From the NCBI RefSeq assembly GCF_000422445.1, contig NZ_AULU01000009.1:1-64000 (forward strand): a stretch of DNA of 64,000 nucleotides. The letters are read 5' to 3'. The notes under the pieces are model-generated. The model was not told where the DNA came from, did no database searches, and was given only the letters and a program-made list of their open reading frames with translations. Made by a program: the position numbers and the translations under genes. This document shows positions 46,724 through 55,837 of this stretch, piece by piece. Each line of letters begins with the position of its first letter. Positions within the stretch are counted from its first letter, which is position 1. This stretch comes from Paenibacillus assamensis DSM 18201 (GTDB taxonomy: Bacteria; Bacillota; Bacilli; Paenibacillales; Paenibacillaceae).

Positions 46724-49700
46724 TTACTTGTACTCAAAATTAAGAGAGCTACTTGATTGTTTACCATCAGGATTTACTACTGTAAAGCTGACAATACCTG
46801 GAGCAGTTGCACTTGGGACTGTAAAGTATATTCTTCTTGAATTTACATACTCAGCCTTATACTCAATACCATTAAAGATAATTTTGATGCCTTTTACGAA
46901 ATTGGAACCATCAATATATATCGTGGTTCCACCAGCAACAGGACCAGAAGATGGTGACACAGAACGCAGTTGCGGTGCCGGTACTTCAGGTGGTGCCTCG
47001 TAAGTAAATACCGTACTTGTTGAGTTACCTGATGGATTTGTCACTGTAATCGTAATTTCACCTGGTGTAGTTGACGCAGGAGTATTGAAAAAAATCCGAG
47101 TGCTGTTTACTAAAGTATAAGGTATCGTTTGGTTATTCATAGTTACAACAAGTCCAGACTCTAGGTATCTGCCGTCTACATAGACAGTTGTCCCCCCTGC
47201 CATTGGACCTTTATTTGGAGTGATACGTGTAATTTCTGGCTTAGCTTCTTCATACGTATATCCATTTGCTACTTTAACTTGATTACCATCTGGATTCGTT
47301 AACGTAACATCCACACTTCCAGCAGTAGGAGAAGCAGGTACATAAACTCTTACTGATGTTGTCCCCAAGAAAGCGGCTAAATCAACTGTTTGAGTACCAA
47401 AAGTAACTTTTGCTCCTTTTTGGAAATCGGTACCTACAATATCAATTAAGCCTCCCCCTCTTTTATTTCCACTATTAGGGGTAATGCTTTTAATTGTTGG
47501 TGGAAGAATCTCTGGCGGTTTATCGTAAGTGAACCCATTTGGCAATTCGCCAAACTTAGTGTCCGGATTTACAATTTTGATCGTAACCGGACCATGGGAA
47601 GTAACAGCCGGAGTAGTAGCATACATACGAGTTGCATTAACAAAAGTCGCGTTCAAATCAATTTCCTGACCATTATGGATCATGTACATTTTTGCCCCAG
47701 AACGAATACCGCTACCATCTACGTAAATCGTAGTACCTCCAATAATCGGGCCATTCTTTGGGCTAACAGCTCTAACTTTTGGTGCTTCAAATTCTAACGG
47801 CTTGTCATAAGTAAATGTTTCAGGAGCAAGGCCGGATTGAGTATCCGGATTAGTAACTTTTAGAGAAACACCTTCCGATACGCTCCACTTTGGAGAAAGT
47901 ACTGAAAGGCGATTTGAATTAATAAAGTCCGCCTCAAGTTCAATTTGCTCTCCCCACAGCACTTTAGCACCTTTTACAAAGTTAGAACCATCAATATATA
48001 CAGTGGTTCCACCCTCAAGCGGTCCATTTTTAGGACTTATCCCTGAAACCTTTGGTGCTGGTGGTGGAGGTGGCAAAATATATTTAAAGCCTTTTTCAAG
48101 AACTGACACAGTACCATCTGGGTTTTGAACCTTTACATCAACAATGTCCACAGTTGGCCATACAGGTGTCTCAACCGTTAACTTATTTGAAGAGAAATAA
48201 GTTAGTTTAGGTGCTTCTACCGTACCGAAAAATACTTTTGCATTTCTATCAAATAATTGACCATTAAGTGTAATTGTTTCATTACCAGTTGTCACACCTT
48301 CAGCTGGTGTAATCGACTTCAACTCCATCTTGGGAGGCTCTTCATAGCGGAATGCATCTGTTACTAGCACTTGTGTGCCATCAGGATTTTCAACTGTAAC
48401 ATTTACTAGTCCTGGTTGTTGTCCAGCCGGTGTTACTGCCTGCATGTATATGCTTGTGTGATAAGTAACGCTTGGAGAATAATTCTCCCCCACCTTTATC
48501 TTAACACCTGGCATAAAGTTTTTCCCTGCAATAGTTATCTGCGTTCCACCAGCTAATGGACCTGAAGACGGTGAAATACTTGAAACTTCTGGGTCAGCGA
48601 AATAAGCAAACGGTGCAGTAGCTTCCTGGTTGTCATCATTTACAACTTTTAAAGTAGTCTCGCCTTGTTTTCCTACTGGAACAACTGCCTCAATTTCCTT
48701 ATCATTAATGAATGTTACGTTTGTAGCAAATCCGCCACCTACTGGAACATTCAGATTTGGGCGGAAATGTTCACCTACGATTTTTATCTTTTCCCCACCA
48801 GCTATGTGACTTTTTGCTGGAGTTACTGACATAATAATAGGGGCTGGATATTTAACTTCTAGAGTAGTAGCAGGAGGTGAGTAAATTCTATTCGCTCCTG
48901 TGTAATCCTTATACGTAATTTTGGAGTCTGCAGTCGTCACTTGAACTTTGCCCGCGCCTCTATCAGCCTTATGTCTGATTTTATAAGTAAAATCAAGCTT
49001 ATCATTTTTTAATTCTAGGAATTTCCAAGTCAATGTGTTACCATTTACAACTGGCTTAGGAATGTTATGTTCATACGATCCCGGAACAATTTCGAAAGCG
49101 TCATTCACAACTTCCGTAACGGTTACATCATAAGCACTTGCAAGTCCAATCTCCTTAACAATCGCAGAATAAATCTCTGCTAATCCCGTTGACCCCAAAA
49201 CAAAATGATGGTGATGGGAGGTCGTAGCCATGTCCATCATCAATTTGTTTGGAGCACTGTTATTAGGATCATCATTTTTCGACAACAATGCAATGGTATA
49301 AAAAACAATACCTGCATTTTTAGCGTCTTCTGCTTTCTTAAGCGCATACTTATAAGGATCCAGTCCATCTCCACCTACAGTAGCCGCACCGTCAGTCATG
49401 AGAACAATAACAGGCTGTGCATCAGGACGATGATTCGTCAGTTCCGCTATTGCCTTATCAATGGAAGCTCCTGTAGCCGTGCTTCCATTTGCTATGATCG
49501 TATCAATATAATTTTTAGCAGCCACTGCATCTGATGTTAGTGGAAAGCTTGTTGCAGCAGAACTAAAGTCTACTACCCCTACTCTATGCTTTGAAAGATC
49601 CATAAGATCAATAAAGCCTTTCGCAGCATCAAGGGCATTTTTCATTTTATCTTCACCATTATTGGCACCAGGACTCATACTGCCTGATTTGTCAATTACC

Positions 49701-49915
49701 AAAATAACATCATTAGGCTTTACAACATTGACAGGAGGTGTACCCTGGATACTTAGTTTCACTTCTGCTTCTTGTCCTACAATGATGCTGTTTGGATTGA
49801 CACTTCTTGAAGCACTAACATAATTTGTCGAAGCCTGTACAGTTGACAAAGGTATCTGTACAAATAAGACAATAAATGTGAGCACAAGAGTAAAAATGTG
49901 CTTCATCTTCCTCAC
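46724..49915 (-). CDS. Large secreted protein: VWA domain plus eight IPT/TIG repeats
   Basis: 1063 residues. A signal peptide (about 1-29, ending VQA-S) and short linker lead into a von Willebrand A domain (about 65-250). The domain has a complete MIDAS (VIDKSGSMS, Asp75/Ser77/Ser79; later TGASID and MTDGAA). A beta-rich stretch and eight IPT/TIG repeats of about 85-90 residues follow (each opening like SISPSSGPLAGGTQITI and closing like VENPDG). No LPXTG, SLH or TM anchor is visible. It resembles adhesins. Start GTG with GGGGG upstream, 39 bp after the fliT-position gene, so it may be co-expressed with late flagellar genes. Confidence 0.88.
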   Translation of the reverse strand: MRKMKHIFTLVLTFIVLFVQIPLSTVQASTNYVSASRSVNPNSIIVGQEAEVKLSIQGTPPVNVVKPNDVILVIDKSGSMSPGANNGEDKMKNALDAAKGFIDLMDLSKHRVGVVDFSSAATSFPLTSDAVAAKNYIDTIIANGSTATGASIDKAIAELTNHRPDAQPVIVLMTDGAATVGGDGLDPYKYALKKAEDAKNAGIVFYTIALLSKNDDPNNSAPNKLMMDMATTSHHHHFVLGSTGLAEIYSAIVKEIGLASAYDVTVTEVVNDAFEIVPGSYEHNIPKPVVNGNTLTWKFLELKNDKLDFTYKIRHKADRGAGKVQVTTADSKITYKDYTGANRIYSPPATTLEVKYPAPIIMSVTPAKSHIAGGEKIKIVGEHFRPNLNVPVGGGFATNVTFINDKEIEAVVPVGKQGETTLKVVNDDNQEATAPFAYFADPEVSSISPSSGPLAGGTQITIAGKNFMPGVKIKVGENYSPSVTYHTSIYMQAVTPAGQQPGLVNVTVENPDGTQVLVTDAFRYEEPPKMELKSITPAEGVTTGNETITLNGQLFDRNAKVFFGTVEAPKLTYFSSNKLTVETPVWPTVDIVDVKVQNPDGTVSVLEKGFKYILPPPPPAPKVSGISPKNGPLEGGTTVYIDGSNFVKGAKVLWGEQIELEADFINSNRLSVLSPKWSVSEGVSLKVTNPDTQSGLAPETFTYDKPLEFEAPKVRAVSPKNGPIIGGTTIYVDGSGIRSGAKMYMIHNGQEIDLNATFVNATRMYATTPAVTSHGPVTIKIVNPDTKFGELPNGFTYDKPPEILPPTIKSITPNSGNKRGGGLIDIVGTDFQKGAKVTFGTQTVDLAAFLGTTSVRVYVPASPTAGSVDVTLTNPDGNQVKVANGYTYEEAKPEITRITPNKGPMAGGTTVYVDGRYLESGLVVTMNNQTIPYTLVNSTRIFFNTPASTTPGEITITVTNPSGNSTSTVFTYEAPPEVPAPQLRSVSPSSGPVAGGTTIYIDGSNFVKGIKIIFNGIEYKAEYVNSRRIYFTVPSATAPGIVSFTVVNPDGKQSSSSLNFEYK

Positions 49916-49954
49916 CGTAATTCCCCCATATCAAAAAAATATTTCCTGATCCCT

Positions 49955-50272
49955 CTACCATTTGCGGTCTACAAAATAAGCATCATTAGGTTGTGCGTAT
50001 GAATCATACGACACTTCTTTCATCCTCTTACTTAAGGCTTGCTTTCGCTGCAAAAGCTGCTCTACTTGCTTATTAAGTTGATGCAATTCTATATAGAGTA
50101 ATTGAATTGGCTCAGACAGCTGTATGTCTCCCCTAGCTATTGCGTCCCCTTGTAAGTATCCATACAGCTCATCTAATTCATCTTCATACTGGAAGTAAGA
50201 ATCAACCTTAGATGCATTTAAAATTATTGTATAAATCTCTTTTATGCGACTCGCGGCTTCGAGTGTATTCAT
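49955..50272 (-). CDS. fliT: FliT-position flagellar chaperone-like protein
   Basis: 105 residues, mostly alpha-helical with heptad patterns (IELHQLNKQVEQLLQRKQALSKRM). The ATG at 50272 shares its A with the fliS stop (TAATG), so translation is coupled; a longer frame into fliS is rejected. Immediate position after fliD-fliS and size match FliT, the export chaperone of the filament cap FliD. Sequence similarity itself is too weak to judge by eye, so the name rests on synteny. Confidence 0.6.
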   Translation of the reverse strand: MNTLEAASRIKEIYTIILNASKVDSYFQYEDELDELYGYLQGDAIARGDIQLSEPIQLLYIELHQLNKQVEQLLQRKQALSKRMKEVSYDSYAQPNDAYFVDRKW

Positions 50273-50655
50273 TATGCATTCCCCGTTTTGACAATATGCA
50301 GTGCTTGTTTCCAAGTTTCAGCATATTCTTTTGCAAATTGAATAACCTCTTCAAGCACCTCCTCATCTTTAGTAACGATAAAGTCGGTAATACGACGCAA
50401 GTAATAGTCATACAAAGCGTGAAGTTGCTGTGAAATCTCATAATCCATGTTCAAAGTCGTAATGAGCTCATACATAATCTCGCGTGCACCATGCAATTTT
50501 TGCAGCATTTCCCCTTGCAGCTTCTGTTGATTCAGTTTTTTGGCCATGTTCAACTTTCTAAACAATTCTTCGTATAAAAGGAGTGTCAATTCACCTGGAC
50601 TTGCGGTCTCTACCTTTGTTTTTAAATACTGCTGCTGATAATTCATCGGTTTCAT
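50272..50655 (-). CDS. fliS: Flagellin export chaperone FliS
   Basis: 127 residues from the ATG at 50655 (GGGAG 7 nt upstream). All-helical. The N-terminus NYQQQYLKTKVETASPGELTLLLY and DYYLRRITDFIV are typical of FliS, which caps flagellin monomers and prevents premature polymerisation; in B. subtilis it also contributes to the FliW-CsrA feedback. Placed directly after fliD with a 48-bp gap. Confidence 0.95.
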   Translation of the reverse strand: MKPMNYQQQYLKTKVETASPGELTLLLYEELFRKLNMAKKLNQQKLQGEMLQKLHGAREIMYELITTLNMDYEISQQLHALYDYYLRRITDFIVTKDEEVLEEVIQFAKEYAETWKQALHIVKTGNA

Positions 50656-50703
50656 GAAACATCTCCCTTTACACAAATCATTCTGAATTGTTTACATATA
50701 AGT

Positions 50704-52179
50704 TTAACCTTGACCTAATTGCTGCGATAACCAAGATCCTTGACTATTTAGCTTTTGTAGAGCTTTCTCCATAGCGGTAAACTGTTTGTAATACCGTGTC
50801 TCCGCCATGCTGGCTCTTCGTTCAAGAGAATCCATCTTGTTGTTCATTTCGTATAATCTTTTACCCATTAGGCTGTTGTCTAATGCTTCTGAAGATTTCC
50901 CAGATCCTATTTTTTTCGTAATTTTATTAATGGAATTCGTAAGTGATTCATATACTCTCTCAGCAAAGCCCATTTCAAGCTTACGATCCGGATCTTTTTT
51001 ATCCTTCGTGCTCGTTTTCGTAAACAATTCCATAACAGCATTTGGGTCTTTATTGATCGCATCTTGAAGCTTTTGCTCGTTCAACTCTAGTTTTCCGAGT
51101 TCTTTAGTTCCGCCCATCTCGAACTTTTTAAATGTAATCCCAATATCCTCTAATGAATCCATGGATTTAGGTAGTCCTTTAACGCCATTAAGCAAATCTT
51201 GACGCAAAGATCTCATTGCATCTTGTAAAATATCATCCCGGTACATTAATCCAGCCTTCGCTTTAGACTCCCATAGATCGATCTGCTTGTCAGTCATAGC
51301 CGCTTTTTCTTCTTCACTTAGAGGCTTATAGTTGCGATTTGGCTTTTCTGTCGTTTCGGACTGTAATTTATCTACAAGATCATTGTATTTATTTACAAAA
51401 TCTTTAATTTGGTTGGTTAAATTTTGCGTATCTCTATTTACCGAAACTGTAACCTCAGAAGTAGAAACACCTTTCAAATCAAATCTAACTCCGTTGAATT
51501 CAAAAGCATTATTAGCCAACTCCATGCTAGCACCATTTACAGTTACCTTAGCATTTTGACCAGCCTTTGTTTTGGCAGCTGCTAGATTAAAGTTACCCGC
51601 TAACACGCCCGAACTGTCATCAATTGCAAATGAAGAGGATTGCCCTGTACTCGTAGAGGTCAACATGAATCTTCCATTAATACTGTCAAAACTCATGCGC
51701 ACACCAATATTGGCTTTATTTACTTCGGCCATTACAGATTCACGCGTAGAATCAGCAGTAACTTTGAATTCGCGACCTGCAATTTTGAACGTTCCTGCAG
51801 TAAGACCCTTTGCTTTCAGATCTACAGCCGCAGGAAAAGCATCTCCAACATTCGTCGAAGACGTAGCCAAAGCATCAACTTTAATAACATAACTACCATT
51901 ACCAGCTGAAATAGATGCATCAGCCGTTATTACAGTCGAATCGCTACTTGTAGCTGATAATTTATTAAAGGATGCTGAAAATCTCAAATCACCTGCAAGT
52001 TTTTGAAAGCTAGACAATGTCGAGTTCATGTTTCTATATTCTTCACGCTGCCACATGAGTGTTTGCTTTTGTTGATTCAGCTTATCTATCGGCATACGCT
52101 CAACTTTCATCAAATCACTGATGAGTTTGTCCGTATCTAATCCCGATGCCATACCACCGAATCGAATAGGGTTAATCAT
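50704..52179 (-). CDS. fliD: Flagellar filament cap protein FliD
   Basis: 491 residues. The N-terminal D0/D1 segment (IRFGGMASGLDTDKLISDLMKVERMPIDKLNQQK split over about 4-38) and a C-terminal helical region ending in LNSQGSWLSQQLGQG are typical of hook-associated protein 2. The cap drives flagellin folding at the filament tip. AAAGGAGGG precedes the ATG. 15 bp after flaG, in operon with fliS and the fliT-position gene. Confidence 0.95.
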   Translation of the reverse strand: MINPIRFGGMASGLDTDKLISDLMKVERMPIDKLNQQKQTLMWQREEYRNMNSTLSSFQKLAGDLRFSASFNKLSATSSDSTVITADASISAGNGSYVIKVDALATSSTNVGDAFPAAVDLKAKGLTAGTFKIAGREFKVTADSTRESVMAEVNKANIGVRMSFDSINGRFMLTSTSTGQSSSFAIDDSSGVLAGNFNLAAAKTKAGQNAKVTVNGASMELANNAFEFNGVRFDLKGVSTSEVTVSVNRDTQNLTNQIKDFVNKYNDLVDKLQSETTEKPNRNYKPLSEEEKAAMTDKQIDLWESKAKAGLMYRDDILQDAMRSLRQDLLNGVKGLPKSMDSLEDIGITFKKFEMGGTKELGKLELNEQKLQDAINKDPNAVMELFTKTSTKDKKDPDRKLEMGFAERVYESLTNSINKITKKIGSGKSSEALDNSLMGKRLYEMNNKMDSLERRASMAETRYYKQFTAMEKALQKLNSQGSWLSQQLGQG

Positions 52180-52194
52180 CTACTACTCCCTCCT

Positions 52195-52542
52195 TTATCT
52201 CTTTTCATCAACGAAAATTCCAAGTTGTTCACACAAATTGTAAACGAGATCAAGAATCTTCTCTGGAGGTACTTCCTTTACAACCTCATCTGTATCCTTG
52301 TTCATAATCTTCACAACAATTTGTTGTGTCTTTTCATGTACAGATACTTTGAGATACGTATTGGTATTTTGTAATGGCTTATTGCTCTGCTCTAATATAT
52401 TGATAAGCGTTTGCTCTCCAACAGGCATGAAGCGTTTTTCTTGAAGGGTTTGTAGATTAGGTAAGCCTGAATCTACTATTTTATTTGCCTGAGTTGGCGA
52501 ATGCGTTGACTGCAGAGCAGAATTTGTATCCACTCTCATCAT
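52195..52542 (-). CDS. flaG: FlaG family protein
   Basis: 115 residues: a disordered N-terminus (about 1-50), then the FlaG domain (about 60-115, LKVSVHEKTQQIVVKIMNKD ... VPPEKILDLVYNLCEQLGIFVDEKR). FlaG affects filament length in several species; the mechanism is not settled. The start is set at ATG 52542, 6 nt after AAAAGGGG (the TTG one codon upstream is less likely). It lies just after the hag terminator and starts the flaG-fliD-fliS group. Confidence 0.92.
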   Translation of the reverse strand: MMRVDTNSALQSTHSPTQANKIVDSGLPNLQTLQEKRFMPVGEQTLINILEQSNKPLQNTNTYLKVSVHEKTQQIVVKIMNKDTDEVVKEVPPEKILDLVYNLCEQLGIFVDEKR

Positions 52543-52585
52543 CAAATGCCCCTTTTTCCACTTATTTTACTATTTAGATAGTAAA

Positions 52586-52615
52586 GAAGCCGACCGGTAT
52601 AAACCGGCCGGCTTC
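52586..52615 (-). terminator. Intrinsic terminator of hag
   Basis: GAAGCCGACCGGT (52586-52598) pairs with ACCGGCCGGCTTC (52603-52615) with one mismatch and a 4-base loop; TTTACT follows on the minus strand. Confidence 0.88.
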
Positions 52616-52624
52616 AAGAAAATC

Positions 52625-53446
52625 TTAACGAAGCAATTGAAGTACGCCTTGAGGCTGTTGGTTAGCTTGTGCCAACATTGCAGTAGCAGCTTGGTTAAGG
52701 ATGTTGTTTTTCGTGAATGTGGACATTTCTTTCGCCATGTCAACGTCACGAATACGAGATTCTGCAGATTGCAAGTTCTCAGCAGTTGTACCAAGGTTGT
52801 TAATTGTGTGCTCCAAACGGTTTTGCACAGCACCCAAGCCGGAACGGATCTCGGAAACTTGGTTAAGTGCCGCTTGAACTTTCTCAAGGTTACCTGTTGC
52901 TGTAGCATTTGCACCATCAAGTTTAGTCAAGTTATTAACTTTAAGTTCAGCAGCTGTAGCTTTAGAAAGAGTCAACTTGATAGTTTCGTCTTTGTTAGCT
53001 CCTACTTGGAATACGATTTCTGCTGGAGCAGAAGCACCAAGCAAGTTCTTCGTATTGAAGCTTGTTTGAGTAGCAACAGCATCGATTTGCTCAGTCAACT
53101 GTTTAACTTCAGCATCAATTTTAGCTGTATCAGAAGTTGTTAGAACTTCGTTCGCACCTTGCGTGTAAAGCTCAGCCATACGTTGAAGCATAGCATGAGT
53201 TTCGTTCAAAGCACCTTCAGCTGTTTGGATCAAGGAAATGCCGTCCAAAGCATTCTTGGAAGCTTGCTCCAAGCCGCGGATTTGGTTACGCATTTTCTCG
53301 GAGATTGCAAGACCTGCTGCATCGTCAGCTGCACGGTTGATACGGTAGCCAGAAGACAATTTCTCCAAAGATTTACCTTGTTGAGTGTTGTTGAAAGATA
53401 GTTGACGGTGTGCATTGTATGCACTCATATTGTGATTAATACGCAT
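52625..53446 (-). CDS. hag: Flagellin
   Basis: 273 residues. Conserved D0/D1 ends: MRINHNMSAYNAHRQL at the start, SSGYRINRAADDAAGLAISE (about 31-50), and the C-terminal DVDMAKEMSTFTKNNILNQA ending QGVLQLLR. The central D2/D3 region is very short (about 140-190, KDETIKLTLSKATAAELKVN region), so the filament is minimal. That stretch contains several Thr/Ser and Lys, potential sites for the glycosyltransferase and FliB encoded nearby (inference). Expressed from a perfect sigma-D promoter. Its leader carries two GGA motifs for CsrA control. No second flagellin gene in the window. Confidence 0.98.
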   Translation of the reverse strand: MRINHNMSAYNAHRQLSFNNTQQGKSLEKLSSGYRINRAADDAAGLAISEKMRNQIRGLEQASKNALDGISLIQTAEGALNETHAMLQRMAELYTQGANEVLTTSDTAKIDAEVKQLTEQIDAVATQTSFNTKNLLGASAPAEIVFQVGANKDETIKLTLSKATAAELKVNNLTKLDGANATATGNLEKVQAALNQVSEIRSGLGAVQNRLEHTINNLGTTAENLQSAESRIRDVDMAKEMSTFTKNNILNQAATAMLAQANQQPQGVLQLLR

Positions 53447-53453
53447 GATTAAG

Positions 53454-53492
53454 TTCCTCCCTGGAATCGTGTTATGGTGTTCGCTTCCTTGC
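53454..53492 (-). promoter_or_regulatory. Putative CsrA binding sites in the hag leader
   Basis: CAGGGAGGAA (53463-53454) overlaps the hag SD, and GCAAGGAAGC (53492-53483) lies about 20 nt upstream; both hold the CsrA core GGA. In B. subtilis CsrA represses hag by binding two leader sites, one over the SD, until FliW sequesters it. Confidence 0.6.
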
Positions 53493-53559
53493 TTACACCC
53501 TACTGGTCAACGTATGTTCTTCGGCCGATAGAATCATTACGTTTGACCTACTAATTTAT

Positions 53560-53586
53560 ATATCGGCGGCATATTTGCGAAGTTTA
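53560..53586 (-). promoter_or_regulatory. Sigma-D promoter of hag
   Basis: On the minus strand TAAA (53583-53586), a 15-bp spacer and GCCGATAT (53560-53567): an exact match to the B. subtilis sigma-D consensus. Leader length is about 105 nt. Confidence 0.95.
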
Positions 53587-53612
53587 TAGCAGAAGAAGAA
53601 TTTTTTCATTTT

Positions 53613-53855
53613 TTATCGTTTTTTCTGTGAAATGCTGTCGCTTATAGCACCCCAATCATCCATAGACAAACTTTCCTTCGAAGCAGCTTCATTTTGCGCC
53701 TTAATACTTAGGAAAATTTCCTCTCGATATACCGAAATATCAACTGGTGCATCTACGCCGAGACGAACTTGATCACCATTCACTTCCACCACCGTTAATA
53801 CGATATCATTGCCAATCATAATTTTTTGGCCTTTAGCCCTCGTTAATACAAGCAT
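53613..53855 (-). CDS. csrA: Carbon storage regulator CsrA
   Basis: 80 residues. The canonical start MLVLTRAKGQKIMIG and RLGVDAP...SVYREEIF form the RNA-binding dimer. The C-terminal 20 residues are a variable acidic tail. CsrA blocks translation of hag mRNA and is antagonised by FliW. Its ATG shares a base with the fliW stop (TAATG), and GGAGG lies in the end of fliW, so the two are translationally coupled. The hag promoter starts 27 bp after its stop. Confidence 0.97.
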   Translation of the reverse strand: MLVLTRAKGQKIMIGNDIVLTVVEVNGDQVRLGVDAPVDISVYREEIFLSIKAQNEAASKESLSMDDWGAISDSISQKKR

Positions 53856-54283
53856 TACGATTCGCCTCCAATCGGATGCTGTACATCATAAGGCACACCT
53901 TCTAGTACAATCTGAGCTGCTTGTTGAGTTGTTATATTAATAACGAGTGGAGCTTTTAAATTGGTTGTCATTCGCTCTCCTCCTCTTATCGTCATTATGG
54001 TTCTAACCCCCACTTGTTGATCGGATTCAATCATGAGTTTATCTTTCCAAATCGTTGATAATTCAAACCCATACTCCGGTTCATACTTAAACGGGTTTAT
54101 GACAATAAAGGTCAAATCAGCGTCATCCACGCTTTGCAGCAAATCAATCTCCATTTTAAATCCAACGGCCTGCAGCCAAACATACTCTTTATATTCAGAG
54201 AACCCCAAAATTCCTTCCTCAAATCGAATAATATCTGATGAATCAACTTCCAAGACACCTAATCTTGTAGACTGTACTTCCAT
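53855..54283 (-). CDS. fliW: Flagellar assembly factor FliW
   Basis: 142 residues. Typical FliW: FEEGILGFSEYKEYVWL (about 20-36), FIVINPFKYEPEYGFEL (about 60-76), and APLVINITTQQAAQIVL near the end. FliW binds flagellin or CsrA; when flagellin is exported FliW frees itself and releases hag mRNA from CsrA. Immediately upstream of csrA. A stretch of about 65 bp separates it from the yviE-like gene. Confidence 0.96.
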   Translation of the reverse strand: MEVQSTRLGVLEVDSSDIIRFEEGILGFSEYKEYVWLQAVGFKMEIDLLQSVDDADLTFIVINPFKYEPEYGFELSTIWKDKLMIESDQQVGVRTIMTIRGGERMTTNLKAPLVINITTQQAAQIVLEGVPYDVQHPIGGES

Positions 54284-54348
54284 CTCTGTCGTTCCTCCTC
54301 GAAATAAAAATAGCTATAAAGAACAAAGTTCTATATAGCTAGATCTTA

Positions 54349-54921
54349 TTACATGACCGCATCTAACTGCTGTCCTGTAGCATTAAAAAATATAAAATTC
54401 TTCTGTATTAAGTACGGATTGATTTTACCCGGATAATAATCTATAGAGGGCTTCGTACGCTCGAATTCAAAACTGACGCCCCCTGGCTTTACATTAGTTT
54501 GTAATTGCCCAGGTGTGTAGGTAACATCGACATTGTCGTAATCTGGCTCACCTGCAATATTGATAGGGTACGCCCTAAACATCTTCTCACGAGCAATCTC
54601 GGCAAAAGCATTGCTTTTTTGATGAGATGCCATCATTCGATCGCCTTCTTGAGCCAGGTTAGCAATGTTTTGCATTGAAATCTGTAACGACTGTTGTGCA
54701 ATGCGGTCCGTTACTTCTTCAAAGCGCCCTCTGCTAAGAGCTGACCAAGCTTTACGTGAATCAATTGTTAGATCATCTTTGCTGTGAGAAAGCTCCACCG
54801 TTACATGCTCTTGATGAATTTGAAGCTCAGGTGAAGGCGTCTCTATTTTCAGCTGTCCGGACTGCCGTTCAAGTCCCAATCGAGAAAACTGCTGATTAAT
54901 TTCTATGCGCGGCAAATTCAT
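54349..54921 (-). CDS. YviE-like protein (DUF6470)
   Basis: 190 residues. No catalytic motif. Conserved features of the family are the N-terminal IEINQQFSRLGLE and a His/Ser-rich middle; no TM or signal sequence. It occupies the yviE position between flgL and fliW in Bacilli. Function unknown; location suggests a minor role in flagellar assembly. 10 bp after flgL. Confidence 0.82.
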   Translation of the reverse strand: MNLPRIEINQQFSRLGLERQSGQLKIETPSPELQIHQEHVTVELSHSKDDLTIDSRKAWSALSRGRFEEVTDRIAQQSLQISMQNIANLAQEGDRMMASHQKSNAFAEIAREKMFRAYPINIAGEPDYDNVDVTYTPGQLQTNVKPGGVSFEFERTKPSIDYYPGKINPYLIQKNFIFFNATGQQLDAVM

Positions 54922-54931
54922 TCCGCATCAC

Positions 54932-55822
54932 CTACCGTAGGAAATCAAGCAAACTTGGACGTGAAACACGCGCAATTGTATCCAAGGAAGCTTGGAATAT
55001 ACTTTCTGCTGTTTTCAGTTCTGTAATTACTTTAGGCATATCAATATCTTCCGTCTTTGATTGGAGACCGATATAATTCAAATTGAGATCTTCTAGTCGA
55101 CTTGTTGTAAACTCCAATCGGTTTTGTTTCGCACCTACCTCTGCCTGCGCCAACGTCAGTCGTTCTAAATTAGCCTGCAACTGAGGAATGGTAGCAGCAA
55201 TACCAGCAGTATTGTCATCCACAAGTGCCTTTCGCATATCATCGACAACTTTGAACATGCTTTCTGCACCGAATTTGCCAAATACTTTATCTCCAAGCAA
55301 ATTAACATCCACGTAAAGCCCTGCTCCAACTTGATATTGTACTACACCTTGATCCAATTCATAGTTTTCTCTAGCTGGGTCTGCTGGGTAAGGTGGTTGA
55401 TCGATCCTTTGCCCGTTAAAAATATATTTCCCTTTAAATTGAGAGTTACCGAGTGATACTAAATGTTCATATAGCTGTTCGACTTCACGCGCAATATTTT
55501 CACGTGCATCTTTTGGCACTGTTTCAGATGAGCCTTGTACAGCAAGCTCAGCTAATTTTTGAATAACTTGAGTAGCTTCACCCAATACCTCATCAGTGTA
55601 TTTCATAAAGCTGTCTGCATCTTGTACATTATCCGTAAACTGTGTTGTCGCACTAATTTCCGCACGATAATGCAGCGCGCTCGCTACACCAACTGGATCA
55701 TCAGAAGGACGATTCAAGCGACGGTTTGTCATAAGTTGTTCTTGATACTTATCAAGTCGTTTGAAGTTGCCTTGTAGGTTCTTCATCATAGAATCACCCA
55801 TCATGGACTGTGTAATGCGCAT
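54932..55822 (-). CDS. flgL: Flagellar hook-filament junction protein FlgL
   Basis: 296 residues. Flagellin-like D0/D1 ends: MRITQSMMGDSMMKNLQ, RRLNRPSDDPVGVASALHYR (about 34-53), and the C-terminal LKTAESIFQASLDTIARVS. With FlgK it joins hook to filament. AGGAGG precedes the ATG, and it begins 15 bp after flgK. Confidence 0.96.
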   Translation of the reverse strand: MRITQSMMGDSMMKNLQGNFKRLDKYQEQLMTNRRLNRPSDDPVGVASALHYRAEISATTQFTDNVQDADSFMKYTDEVLGEATQVIQKLAELAVQGSSETVPKDARENIAREVEQLYEHLVSLGNSQFKGKYIFNGQRIDQPPYPADPARENYELDQGVVQYQVGAGLYVDVNLLGDKVFGKFGAESMFKVVDDMRKALVDDNTAGIAATIPQLQANLERLTLAQAEVGAKQNRLEFTTSRLEDLNLNYIGLQSKTEDIDMPKVITELKTAESIFQASLDTIARVSRPSLLDFLR

Positions 55823-55837
55823 CTAGCTTACCTCCTT

